A stretch of DNA of 64,000 nucleotides, taken from positions 1 through 64,000 of the forward strand of contig JACJWY010000008.1 of NCBI GenBank assembly GCA_020636955.1, written 5' to 3'. Under the pieces are notes generated by a model. It was not told the origin of the DNA, did not search any database, and saw only the letters and a list, made by a program, of their open reading frames with translations. The stretch comes from Thermoleophilales bacterium. GTDB lineage: Bacteria; Actinomycetota; Thermoleophilia; Solirubrobacterales; 70-9. Positions 32,348 through 40,199 of the stretch are shown piece by piece (within the stretch, counting starts at the first letter, position 1; each line of letters begins with the position of its first letter). The translations under genes were made by a program, and so were the position numbers.

Positions 32348-33199
32348 TCACTGCCAGGGGTCGCCGAGCTTGTGGCCGAGCCAGCGGTATTTCTCGCGAG
32401 TGAAGGTGGCGGCGAGATGACCCTGATTGCGGTAGATCAGATAATCGCCATCGACCGCATGGCACCATCCGCCGGGGCAAAGCATTGGTTGGGGATCGAT
32501 CAGGGGAACCCGCAGGACCCGGCGGGCAGCCTTGAAGTCGTAGGAGTAGGCGGCAGGCCGGGTGGGCCGGAAGCCGCAGTTGCCCGGTGAGTAGAGGTTG
32601 TAGCGGAGACAGGCCGTGACGCTGGACGGAGTTACCGCCTGGTCCCTGATCACGGCGGTCCTCCGGGACCAGCTCCTCAGCTTCCTCAGGGTCCGGATCA
32701 TGCCGTCGACCAGGTAGGGCTCGCTGGAAATCCGGCCGCTGGCACCCTGCACGTCGTATGCGTCGGAATTGGCGGCGGAGACGACCACGACCAGACCGGG
32801 CCGCATGCGTCGGATCCTGTTCAGCGAGTTTCGTCGCCAGGTGTCGCAGTAAAAGTCGATGTGAACCAGCGCCGCCGGACAGCTGGCCCGGGTCAGGGCG
32901 ATCACCTGCCATCCCTTCGACTTGGCCAGGCGGATCAGTCCCGGCCCCCACTGCATCGCATGCGAATCCCCGAGAAGGACGACTTTCTTCTTCGACTTGC
33001 GGTCCCCGAAACGGCAGGCTCCCGACCGTAGCCTTTCGTGTCCCAGCAAACAGCCCTTGCGATACACCTCTCCCTTGTCGGCCGCAACCCGGTTCAGTCC
33101 GGGAAGGAAGCGGGCCTGGGCGGGCCCGGCCAGGACGACGGCAACCAGACAGGAAACCGCGAACAGGCCCGCCAGCTTTTGACCGCAGGAACGCTTCAA
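32348..33199 (-). CDS. Secreted stand-alone SGNH-domain protein, copy 1
   Basis: 283 aa, TTG start 10 bases after GGGAGGGG. Signal peptide LAGLFAVSCLVAVVLAGPAQA. The SGNH hydrolase block I is VVLLGDSHAMQWGPGL; the C-terminal Asp/His block is YLIYRNQGHLAATFT. Cys pairs in RASCPAA, FYCDTW and YSPGNCGF. The SGNH domain is usually the C-terminal half of OafA-type membrane O-acyltransferases that modify cell-wall glycans; here the membrane half is absent. It starts 7 bases after the gene at 33207, its paralogue. Confidence 0.82.
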   Translation of the reverse strand: MKRSCGQKLAGLFAVSCLVAVVLAGPAQARFLPGLNRVAADKGEVYRKGCLLGHERLRSGACRFGDRKSKKKVVLLGDSHAMQWGPGLIRLAKSKGWQVIALTRASCPAALVHIDFYCDTWRRNSLNRIRRMRPGLVVVVSAANSDAYDVQGASGRISSEPYLVDGMIRTLRKLRSWSRRTAVIRDQAVTPSSVTACLRYNLYSPGNCGFRPTRPAAYSYDFKAARRVLRVPLIDPQPMLCPGGWCHAVDGDYLIYRNQGHLAATFTREKYRWLGHKLGDPWQ

Positions 33200-33206
33200 G
33201 TTCCGC

Positions 33207-34118
33207 TCACCCCTCCCATGGGTCCTGGAGCCGGGAGTCGAGCCACGGCGCCAGCATCCTCGAATAGGTCGCGGTGATGTGGAAGCGGTCGCGAAACCTC
33301 AGGTACCTGCCGTGTACCGGACTGCAGGAATAACCGGGGCAGATCCTCGGTAGCGGATCTATCACCTGGATTCCACCGACCTGCTCCGCCGCTTTCAGGT
33401 CATAGGCGAGTTCGGGCGGCCGGTTCATCCTGAAGGTGCATCGTTCGGGATCGTCCTGATGTTCGGTCACACATTCGGAGGGCAGGTAGTCCTTCGACAT
33501 CGCCATGTCCTGCATCAGGGTGACCTCGGCCCCCGTCGCCTTGAGGGCCTCGAAGGTCTCAACCATGCCGTCCTCGAGCAGAGGCTCGGCTGCCGCCCGG
33601 TCGAGCTTCTCGCCATCGCGGTCTACGGTCATGTTGGGGCCGGTGTTGCTGGCCACGATCACCAGCCCCGGCGCTTGCTCTTTGATCCGCTCCAGCGAGT
33701 TTTCCCGCCAGCGGTCACAGTTCTCGTCGACGCTGACCTGCGCCGCCGTGCAATTTGCGTGAAGCAGGGCGGTCAGATTCCATCCGCGCTCTTTCGCGAT
33801 CTCGATCAGGGCCGGAGTCCACTGGAGCGCGTGGGAATCACCGAAAACCACCACCTTCTTCGACGAGTCGGGGTCACCGAACTGGCACTCACCGGACTCG
33901 GCTTCCTGACCGTGAATCAGGCAGCCGTTGACGAAAACCGGGCCCTTGTCCTGCTTGACCTCGCTGAAGGAAGGCACGAAGGAGGTGGCTGTGCTTTCGC
34001 GGTCGCGGCTACCGCCGGAGTCGCCCTTGCCACCGCAGCCGGCGACAAGGAGTGAAGCCAGCAGGACCGGCAAGACCAGAAACATCCCTGAACACTTTTT
34101 AGTCCCTGTTGAAGGCAT
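33207..34118 (-). CDS. SGNH-domain lipoprotein, copy 2
   Basis: 303 aa from ATG 34118, which has AAGGAG 7 bases upstream; the longer frame to 34352 overlaps the exporter gene. Signal peptide with lipobox LVAGC, then a Gly/Ser/Asp linker. SGNH block I is VVVFGDSHALQWTPAL and the last block is FRDRFHITATYS with the catalytic His. Paralogous to the downstream protein: both share a GDSHA(M/L)QW start, a CRW(R)NSL(N/E)RI helix and a PTRP/NRPPELAYD-like region before the end. Likely extracellular deacetylase or acyl transfer partner. Confidence 0.82.
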   Translation of the reverse strand: MPSTGTKKCSGMFLVLPVLLASLLVAGCGGKGDSGGSRDRESTATSFVPSFSEVKQDKGPVFVNGCLIHGQEAESGECQFGDPDSSKKVVVFGDSHALQWTPALIEIAKERGWNLTALLHANCTAAQVSVDENCDRWRENSLERIKEQAPGLVIVASNTGPNMTVDRDGEKLDRAAAEPLLEDGMVETFEALKATGAEVTLMQDMAMSKDYLPSECVTEHQDDPERCTFRMNRPPELAYDLKAAEQVGGIQVIDPLPRICPGYSCSPVHGRYLRFRDRFHITATYSRMLAPWLDSRLQDPWEG

Positions 34119-34180
34119 CGCTTGGCTCCTTGCCGAATCTCCCCCGGCCGTGGCGGTGGGCGAGCCTAGCAGTCGGTAGC

Positions 34181-34807
34181 TCAGGTGCCAATGATGAGAC
34201 CGGCGCCGAGACTGATCATGATCACAGCGATCAAGCCGTCGAGGACCCGCCAGGCGGCCGGTCGGGCGAAGAGCGGCTTGAGCAGCCGGGCGCCGTAACC
34301 GAGGACGAAAAACCAGGCGAACGAGGCGGAGGCGGCGCCGAGTGCCCACCACCAGCGGTCGACCCCGCTCTGCTGATTGGCGATCGAGCCGAGCAGCATC
34401 ACGGTGTCGAGGTAGACATGGGGGTTGAGCCAGGTGAAGGCGAGCGTGGTCAGGACGATCGCCTTCATTGAAGCGTCGGCCGGGCTTTCATCCATGTTCA
34501 TCCCCCGCGGGTTCAGGGCGCGGCGGGCGGCGATCACCCCGTAGGAGATGAGGAATAGCGCGCCCAGCAGGCGGACCACGTCGATCGCTGCCGGGGCTCT
34601 CTCCAGCAAGGCGCCGATTCCGGCGACTCCGGCCGCGATCAGAACCGCGTCGGAGAAGGCGCAGATCAGGATGACCGTGACCAGGATGCGTCCGCGACCC
34701 TCGACGCCTAGCCTGAGCAGGTAGGCGTTCTGGGCCCCGATCGCGACGATCAGGGTCAGGCTGGCGGCAAAGCCAAGCAGGACTATCTGGAGGAGAGAGA
34801 CGCTCAT
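34181..34807 (-). CDS. argO: LysE/ArgO-family amino acid exporter
   Basis: 208 aa from ATG 34807; the frame extends to 34846 with a TTG. Six hydrophobic segments. The N-terminal GFAASLTLIVAIGAQNAYLLRLGVEG and TLAFTWLNPHVYLDTVMLLG are hallmark LysE-family blocks; the second contains the NPH(V/A)YLD signature. Exports arginine, lysine or a related basic amino acid. It is divergent from a LysR gene of the ArgP type, the textbook arrangement for induction by amino acid excess. Confidence 0.9.
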   Translation of the reverse strand: MSVSLLQIVLLGFAASLTLIVAIGAQNAYLLRLGVEGRGRILVTVILICAFSDAVLIAAGVAGIGALLERAPAAIDVVRLLGALFLISYGVIAARRALNPRGMNMDESPADASMKAIVLTTLAFTWLNPHVYLDTVMLLGSIANQQSGVDRWWWALGAASASFAWFFVLGYGARLLKPLFARPAAWRVLDGLIAVIMISLGAGLIIGT

Positions 34808-34865
34808 TCGGGGACCGATTCTGGGTCCTTCACATTGTGAAGTCAAACTAATCTTTCTTAGCTAT

Positions 34866-34882
34866 CATTAGTTTTTCTAATG
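34866..34882. promoter_or_regulatory. LysR-type palindrome over the argP start codon
   Basis: CATTAG-TTTTT-CTAATG, a perfect 6-bp inverted repeat whose right arm ends in the ATG of the LysR gene at 34880. A weaker repeat, CTAA-N6-TTAG, lies at 34848-34861. Both are in the 72-base divergent promoter region. T-N11-A style boxes are typical of LysR proteins and the position suggests autorepression. Confidence 0.55.
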
Positions 34883-35776
34883 TCTAATTTTCGCACCGAA
34901 CACCTCGAGACCCTGGTCGCCCTGGTCGAGGGAGGAACCTTCGAAGCAGCCGCCCGGCGGCTATCGGTTACCCCTTCAGCAATCTCCCAGCGAATCAAGG
35001 CCATGGAACGATCGACCGGCCAGGTGCTGGTCCAGCGCAGCAACCCCGTCGAGCCAACCGCGGCCGGTGACATCGCCCTCCGTTACGGCCGGCAGATGCG
35101 ACTGCTCGAAGACGAGGCGGCCCGGGCACTTGCCCTCGAGGAGGGAGAAGGTGGCGCGGTGACGGTGCCGCTGGCAATCAACGCCGACAGCCTCGGGACC
35201 TGGTTCATGGAAGCGCTGGCCGGAGTCGACTCGCCCGGCGTCGTCTTCGAGGTCTTGCGGGAAGACCAGGAGCACACCACCTCCCTGCTCAGAGCGGGCA
35301 AGGTGATGGCCGCTGTGACTTCGAATGCGGAGGCAGTACAGGGCTGCCGGTCGGAAATGCTCGGCACGATGACCTACCACCCGGTCTGCTCTCCCGGCTT
35401 CCTCGAGAAACAGCTCGGTGGCAAGGCCACTCCGGAAAACCTTGGCAAGGTGACGGTGGTCGACTTCGATCGCAAGGACCAGACCCAGAACCGCTTCTTC
35501 CGCGACTTCGCCGGCAGGCCTCTGCGAGCTGCTCGCCACTACATCCCGACCACGGCCGACTATGCCCGGGCAATCCTGCTCGGAATGGGCTGGGGCCTTC
35601 TGCCTGACCGTCAGTGTCTGGAGGAGATCAGGCGTGGCCAGTTGGTCGAGTTCGCCCCGAAACAGGCGATCCAGATGCCGCTTTACTGGCAGCGCTGGAC
35701 CCTGGAGTCACCGCTGCTGGAGGAACTGACCGACGCGGTGAAGGCGGTGGCGGCAGTCGAGATGCACCAAGGCTGA
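34880..35776 (+). CDS. argP: LysR-family regulator, ArgP type
   Basis: 298 aa. N-terminal winged helix-turn-helix: HLETLVALVEGGTFEAAARR, LSVTPSAISQRIKAMERSTG, then the co-inducer domain with IGSL-like LAINADSLGTWF. The start MSNFRTEHLETLVALVEGG closely follows the ArgP/IciA pattern. Activates the exporter in the presence of its amino acid. Start codon sits inside a palindrome. Confidence 0.9.
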   Translation: MSNFRTEHLETLVALVEGGTFEAAARRLSVTPSAISQRIKAMERSTGQVLVQRSNPVEPTAAGDIALRYGRQMRLLEDEAARALALEEGEGGAVTVPLAINADSLGTWFMEALAGVDSPGVVFEVLREDQEHTTSLLRAGKVMAAVTSNAEAVQGCRSEMLGTMTYHPVCSPGFLEKQLGGKATPENLGKVTVVDFDRKDQTQNRFFRDFAGRPLRAARHYIPTTADYARAILLGMGWGLLPDRQCLEEIRRGQLVEFAPKQAIQMPLYWQRWTLESPLLEELTDAVKAVAAVEMHQG

Positions 35777-35780
35777 CCGG

Positions 35781-35796
35781 AGCCCGGCACCGGGCT
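35781..35796. terminator. Shared hairpin between convergent argP and vapC
   Basis: AGCCCGG-CA-CCGGGCT, in the 19-base gap between the two stops. A compact two-way terminator is likely, though no T tract is seen. Confidence 0.5.
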
Positions 35797-36221
35797 CAGT
35801 TCAAAGGATCGAAGGTCGCCAGGCCAAGTTCCTTCCAGGCCGCGAGCAACTGCCGGTCGGAACTCGCGGCGACGACATCCTCGCCCACGATCATCGCGGC
35901 AGCTGCACAATGGACCGCGTCATAACCTCGCAGGCCGAAGCGGAATGCGGTCCGGGCGGCCTCTTCGACCAGGCCCCGTCCAATCTCAATCGGGACGACG
36001 GCAGACCACCTCCGGATCAATGCCTCCATTACCTGACGCGCCTCGCGGGGTGCCAGGATCTCTGCCCGGGGTCCCCGCGCCACAGCTGCCGCCGCCTCCA
36101 CGAACAGGAGGCGCGTTGAGACGATCGTGGAGGCTTTCGACCACAGATTTTCACTCGCAGCCGTTCCCGTCTCCGGCACCAGCAACGGGACGAATGCCGA
36201 TGTGTCGAGGTAGACGATCAC
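35796..36221 (-). CDS. PIN-domain toxin, VapC-like
   Basis: 141 aa. Acidic active-site residues in order: Asp in VYLDTSAF (residue 6), Glu in LFVEAAAAVA, Asp in GYDAVHCA and Asp in AASSDRQLLAA. VapC-type ribonucleases cleave tRNA or rRNA when freed from antitoxin. The start overlaps the antitoxin stop by 4 bases. Confidence 0.9.
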   Translation of the reverse strand: MIVYLDTSAFVPLLVPETGTAASENLWSKASTIVSTRLLFVEAAAAVARGPRAEILAPREARQVMEALIRRWSAVVPIEIGRGLVEEAARTAFRFGLRGYDAVHCAAAAMIVGEDVVAASSDRQLLAAWKELGLATFDPLN

Positions 36222-36496
36222 CGGGGCCCTCTTCCCTCATCGATAATTCGAAGCATCTCTCCGGGCTCGAGACCAATGTCAACGGGATCGGGGTATTCGC
36301 TGTTGGGTCGCTTCGGCTCCAAGGCTGGGGAGATCAAACCTTCCGCAACCAACCGGTCGAAATTGCTGAGCTCACCGACCGGTTCCAGCCTCGCGACCGG
36401 CTTGCCGCGGTCGGTGACGATGATCGTTTCACCCTCTTTGACTTTTTCCAGATGGCGACTGAGGTTGTTCTTGAGGTCGCGGATTCCTACTTCCAT
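36218..36496 (-). CDS. Phd/YefM-fold antitoxin of the VapC pair
   Basis: 92 aa from ATG 36496, 5 bases after GGAGGG; the frame extends to 36649 through the operator region, which makes the longer start unlikely. N-terminal DNA-binding fold: VGIRDLKNNLSRHLEKVKEG, then IIVTDRGKPVARL. The acidic C-terminus would wrap the toxin. Autoregulation is likely through the palindromes at 36507-36545. Confidence 0.88.
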   Translation of the reverse strand: MEVGIRDLKNNLSRHLEKVKEGETIIVTDRGKPVARLEPVGELSNFDRLVAEGLISPALEPKRPNSEYPDPVDIGLEPGEMLRIIDEGRGPR

Positions 36497-36506
36497 CTCG
36501 CCCTCC

Positions 36507-36545
36507 AATGTAGCTACATTATTGCCAACTATTATAGCTACATTG
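36507..36545 (-). promoter_or_regulatory. Toxin-antitoxin promoter with paired operators
   Basis: AATGTAGCTACATT at 36507-36520 is a perfect 14-bp palindrome; a second, imperfect copy (TATAGCTACATT) lies 24 bases further. On the minus strand a consensus TATAAT (36536-36531) is placed in the second copy, about 35 bases before the antitoxin ATG. Binding of the complex would cover the -10 and the start region. Confidence 0.65.
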
Positions 36546-36664
36546 GATCGCTGCTCTTTGGCTTTCATGTTGACCCAAGGCCCGGGAGGCATTTTCTCGC
36601 CCCCGTCCCCGCCTTCTGGCACCCCGGGGTAGAAATTGACGCGCGTCAACTATAGGATGCGGGA

Positions 36665-37693
36665 ATGGCTTCCCTGCGCTCGCGAATCGCCCTTGCCCTG
36701 ATCAAGAAGCAGTTGCCGAAGATCGTCGCTGCCGACCCGATCGCCGGACTCGGCGACGGGCTTCACGTCGCCATCGTCGGCTCCGGCTCGCCCCTCCCCG
36801 ACGAAAAGCGCGGCAACCCCTGCGCCCTGGTCATCGCCGGCAGCAAGGTCTATGTGATCGACGCCGGGGAAGGGGCGTCGGAGACGATCAACCGGATGGG
36901 TATCGACGCCGGCCTGATCGAGTCCCTGCTCCTCACCCACTTCCATTCCGATCACATCGGCGGCCTCGGTTCGGTCAACCTGCAGCGCTGGGTGGCCGAA
37001 GGGAGCAGCACCCCGATGAAGGTCTTCGGGCCTCCCGGGGTCGGCAAGGTGGTCGCCGGCTACAACGAGGCCTACGAGCTCGACCGCGGCTACCGGGTCG
37101 GCCACCACGACGAGGAATACGTGGACCCGGCAATCGGCGCGATGGTGCCGGAGGAGTTCCCGGTGCCCGGCGAGGGCGAGGCCAATGTGGTGCTCGAGGA
37201 TGATGGCCTGGTGGTCAGCGCCTTCGAAGTCGACCACTCGCCGGTTGGTCCCGTGGTCGGTTTCCGCTTCGACTACATGGGAAGGAGCGCCGTGATCAGC
37301 GCCGACACCGTCTACTGCGAGAACCTGGTCAAGGCCTCGAAGGACACGGACCTGCTGATCCACGACGCGCTTTCGGACGAGCTGCTGCTGATGGTTGCCG
37401 ATGCCCAGAAGAAAGCCGGGCACGGCAAGCGGGGCAAGATCCTGGCCGACGTGACCGACTACCACGCGACCGCGCCCCGGGCAGCCGACGCCGCGCAGGA
37501 GGCCGGAGCCAGGGCACTGGCGCTGACACATGTGGTGCCGCCGCTACCCCTCAAGGGACTCGAAGAGATCTACCTCGCCGACGCCCCGAAACGGTTCGAC
37601 GGCCCGCTGTGGATCGCCTCCGACGGCGACCTCTACAGCCTGCCCGCATCCGGCGGGCTCAAGCGCAGCAACCTGATCGGGCGCCGCCGCTGA
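36665..37693 (+). CDS. Metallo-beta-lactamase fold hydrolase (RNase Z-like)
   Basis: 342 aa. Metal site LLTHFHSDHIGGLG (HxHxDH) near residue 99, FEVDHSPVGP, an Asp in VISADTVYCENL, and ALTHVVPPLP near the C-terminus, the RNase Z/arylsulfatase-type arrangement. N-terminal GSGSPLPDEKRGNPCALV is also typical of that branch. Probably a phosphodiesterase or sulfatase rather than an antibiotic hydrolase; it lacks the exosite arm expected of a genuine tRNase Z, so that role is doubtful. Confidence 0.85.
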   Translation: MASLRSRIALALIKKQLPKIVAADPIAGLGDGLHVAIVGSGSPLPDEKRGNPCALVIAGSKVYVIDAGEGASETINRMGIDAGLIESLLLTHFHSDHIGGLGSVNLQRWVAEGSSTPMKVFGPPGVGKVVAGYNEAYELDRGYRVGHHDEEYVDPAIGAMVPEEFPVPGEGEANVVLEDDGLVVSAFEVDHSPVGPVVGFRFDYMGRSAVISADTVYCENLVKASKDTDLLIHDALSDELLLMVADAQKKAGHGKRGKILADVTDYHATAPRAADAAQEAGARALALTHVVPPLPLKGLEEIYLADAPKRFDGPLWIASDGDLYSLPASGGLKRSNLIGRRR

Positions 37694-37715
37694 GAGCAGC
37701 CAATAGGCTGCCGGA

Positions 37716-38903
37716 ATGAGATCGCAGGGGTCCGCTTTCCGTCTGTTTCTGTTCCTGGCTGTTGTTCTGGGGGTCGGAGCCGCCGCTTCACCGGCGTCGG
37801 CCGTGCGTCCGGACTCACAGGCGGTGCTTTCACCAATTGATTTCCAGATCCTGAACCGGCCCGCTCCGGTGCGCGGGGCGGACGACCGGCGGCACATGGT
37901 CTACGAGATCCAGGCCGTCAACCAGTCCGGGATGGACGTGCAGATCCGCAAGGTCGCTCCGCGGGCACAGGGCAACCGCCTGGGGCTGCCGTTCACGGGA
38001 GACCGGCTCGAGAGCCGGATGCGAATCAACTCGGGGGCGTCCGGCACCACGCTCGGTCCCGGTGGCAGCGCGATGATCTTCATCGACGCCTCCTACGGCC
38101 TGGCCCGGAGAACGCCCAAGGCGATAAGCAACGCGATCAGCCTGGCCTGGGATGACACGGCAAGCGCCGGGGATGTCGTCCGGCAGACCTTCATCGGAGT
38201 CTCGACCCGGGTTTCGCGCCAGAAGCCGGTCGTGCTCTCGCCCCCGCTGCGCGGGGCCAAATGGGTGGCGGTTAACGGCTGCTGTTCGATGAACCCACAC
38301 CGGGGCGCCACCCTTGCGATCGACGGAACGGTCCGGGTGCCGGAGCGCTTCGCGATCGACTTCGTCCAGCTCAACCGCCAGGACCGCCTCTTCTCCGGCC
38401 CGCTAAATGACCCCTTCAGCTACGGGTACTACCGGACGCCGGTATTCGCGGCGGCGCCGGGCAGGGTCGTCGGGGTGAAAAGGCACCTGCCGGAGCAGGT
38501 GCCCGGTTCGCTTCCGGACGGGGCGACGATCCAGATGGCCGGCGGCAACTATGTGGTGGTGAACATCGGACACGGCCGCTACGCCTTCTACGCGCACCTG
38601 GCCACCAACTCGGTGCGGGTGAAGCGGGGCCAGAAGGTCAGGACCGGCCAGATAATCGGACTGCTCGGCAACACCGGCAATACGGACGGTCCCCACCTTC
38701 ACTTCCACGTGATGAACTCGCCCTCGCCGCTTCAGTCGAGTGGCCTTCCTTTCGTCTTCCGTGGCTTCAGGGGCCAGGGGTTTCTGCGCAATGTGGTCGG
38801 AATCCAGGCCGGCGAGATCGGCAACATCGACCGCAGGCGGCTCCGGGGCCGCTACCGGAACGTGTTGCCGATGGAGGACCAGATCGTGCGGTTCGGCCGA
38901 TAG
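37716..38903 (+). CDS. Secreted M23-family metallopeptidase
   Basis: 395 aa. Signal peptide LFLFLAVVLGVGAAASPASA. The N-terminal about 190 residues form a beta-rich domain. The M23 barrel has the likely zinc ligands His in NPHRGATLAIDG, Asp in RFAIDFVQL and His in GPHLHFHVMNS; GHGRYAFYAHL and GLLGNTGNTDG are also typical. It probably cuts peptidoglycan cross-bridges or acts on the wall in the same way as lysostaphin-like enzymes. Follows the MBL gene by 22 bases. Confidence 0.9.
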   Translation: MRSQGSAFRLFLFLAVVLGVGAAASPASAVRPDSQAVLSPIDFQILNRPAPVRGADDRRHMVYEIQAVNQSGMDVQIRKVAPRAQGNRLGLPFTGDRLESRMRINSGASGTTLGPGGSAMIFIDASYGLARRTPKAISNAISLAWDDTASAGDVVRQTFIGVSTRVSRQKPVVLSPPLRGAKWVAVNGCCSMNPHRGATLAIDGTVRVPERFAIDFVQLNRQDRLFSGPLNDPFSYGYYRTPVFAAAPGRVVGVKRHLPEQVPGSLPDGATIQMAGGNYVVVNIGHGRYAFYAHLATNSVRVKRGQKVRTGQIIGLLGNTGNTDGPHLHFHVMNSPSPLQSSGLPFVFRGFRGQGFLRNVVGIQAGEIGNIDRRRLRGRYRNVLPMEDQIVRFGR

Positions 38904-38998
38904 CTGCGACCACCCGCAAACCCGCCGGAGGAAAGGCCGCGGCGCGAAAGGGCAAGAACCCGCCGGCAGATTCCCCGGCGATCCGGATCTGTCTCGGG

Positions 38999-39367
38999 GT
39001 GCTCGGCCTCTCGGCGCTGTCGATCGGGATACCGGCCTCCTTTGCCCCCGAGACTTTCTACACCGACTACCCCTTCTACACGGCGCTGGTCAAGTTGCTG
39101 CCGCCCTATAACGAGCACCTGATCACCGACATCGGCGGCCTCTATCTCGGCTTCGGGGTGATGTTCATCTGGGCGATGATCAAGCCGTCCCGCCAACTGG
39201 TCCTGCCACTGTGCTGGGCCTGGATCGCCGCCCAGGCCCTTCACTTCGCCTTCCACATCGGCCACCTCACCGGTTTCACTACCACCGAAGCAGTCAGTCA
39301 GCAGATCGGCCTGGGCCTCTATCTGCTCGTTGCTCTGGTCCCGATTGTGATGCTGCGACGGGCCTGA
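38999..39367 (+). CDS. Small four-TM membrane protein
   Basis: 122 aa from GTG 38999, the first start codon in a frame that is open back into the M23 gene. Hydrophobic segments near residues 2-14, 45-60, 68-82 and 98-118. A conserved-looking PETFYTDYPF and LITDIGGLYLGFG block resembles small membrane proteins of unknown function that accompany actinobacterial genes. No Shine-Dalgarno was found before the GTG, so the true N-terminus is uncertain. Convergent with the SDR gene, one base apart. Confidence 0.6.
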   Translation: MLGLSALSIGIPASFAPETFYTDYPFYTALVKLLPPYNEHLITDIGGLYLGFGVMFIWAMIKPSRQLVLPLCWAWIAAQALHFAFHIGHLTGFTTTEAVSQQIGLGLYLLVALVPIVMLRRA

Positions 39368-39368
39368 C

Positions 39369-40118
39369 TCAGGCCTCGGCGGCCTTCGGTCCGGGGATGT
39401 TGCGGAAGCGGAACTCCTGGGGGTCCATGCCGGCCTGGACGAAATGGCAGTTGCCGCTCTCGGGAGAAGCCATCAGGTCGACGATCCCGTCGACCACATG
39501 CTCGACCTCGATGATCGGAATGCCCTCACTGACCAGGCCTTCCTTGAAGCCGTCAATGATCCGGGTGTCCGAGAAGCCGGGGCAGATCCCGTTGATGCGG
39601 ATGCTCTCCAGTTCGTAAACCGGGCCGGCCGAACGGACCAGGCCGACCACCGCATGCTTGTTGGCCGCATAGATCGGATCGAAGGGCACCGCGGTCAGGC
39701 CGGCCAGGGACGCAGTGGCCACGATTGATCCGCCACCGCGGCGACGCATCGCCGGCACCGCCGCGTTGATGCCGAAGACCACACCGTCGAGGTTGATCTG
39801 CATCGCCCGCCTGTAGAGCTCGAGGTCGAAGGATTCGACCAGGCCGCAACCGGTCGAGATTCCCGCGTTGAGGAAGGCGATATCCAGGCCGCCGAACTTC
39901 TCGACCGTGAAATCGACCGCGGCGACGCTCGCCTCGGGATCCCGAACATCACACTGGATGAATTCGCCCCCGATTTCCTCGGCGGCCTGGCGGCCGGCCT
40001 CTTCCTCGATGTCGGCCAGCACCACATGGGCGCCTTCGCCGGCAAGCCGGGCCCCGGTCGCCCGGCCGAAACCGTTGGCGCCGCCAGTAATCAGTACCGC
40101 CTTCTCCGCGAAGCTCAT
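39369..40118 (-). CDS. Short-chain dehydrogenase/reductase
   Basis: 249 aa from ATG 40118 (a longer frame reaches 40169). Cofactor fingerprint TGGANGFGRATG at residues about 11-22, NAGIS, catalytic Ser in ATASLAG and YxxxK as YAANKHAVVG. LADIE after strand 2 points to NAD over NADP. Length is typical of classical SDRs. Substrate unknown. Divergent from the acyl-CoA ligase. Confidence 0.9.
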   Translation of the reverse strand: MSFAEKAVLITGGANGFGRATGARLAGEGAHVVLADIEEEAGRQAAEEIGGEFIQCDVRDPEASVAAVDFTVEKFGGLDIAFLNAGISTGCGLVESFDLELYRRAMQINLDGVVFGINAAVPAMRRRGGGSIVATASLAGLTAVPFDPIYAANKHAVVGLVRSAGPVYELESIRINGICPGFSDTRIIDGFKEGLVSEGIPIIEVEHVVDGIVDLMASPESGNCHFVQAGMDPQEFRFRNIPGPKAAEA

Positions 40119-40199
40119 GCCGGGTAGCATGCCAGCTAAGAGGGAAGGCCGGAATTTGCGGCCTTCCATGCTGTGAACTACCCCGGGAGAGGTACCGAG

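Noticed and set aside
36650..37531. Long antisense frames over the MBL gene (and similar ones over ychF, glsA, mutB and others)
   Set aside because: High-GC third-position bias creates long antisense frames; these lack family motifs and oppose well-supported genes.
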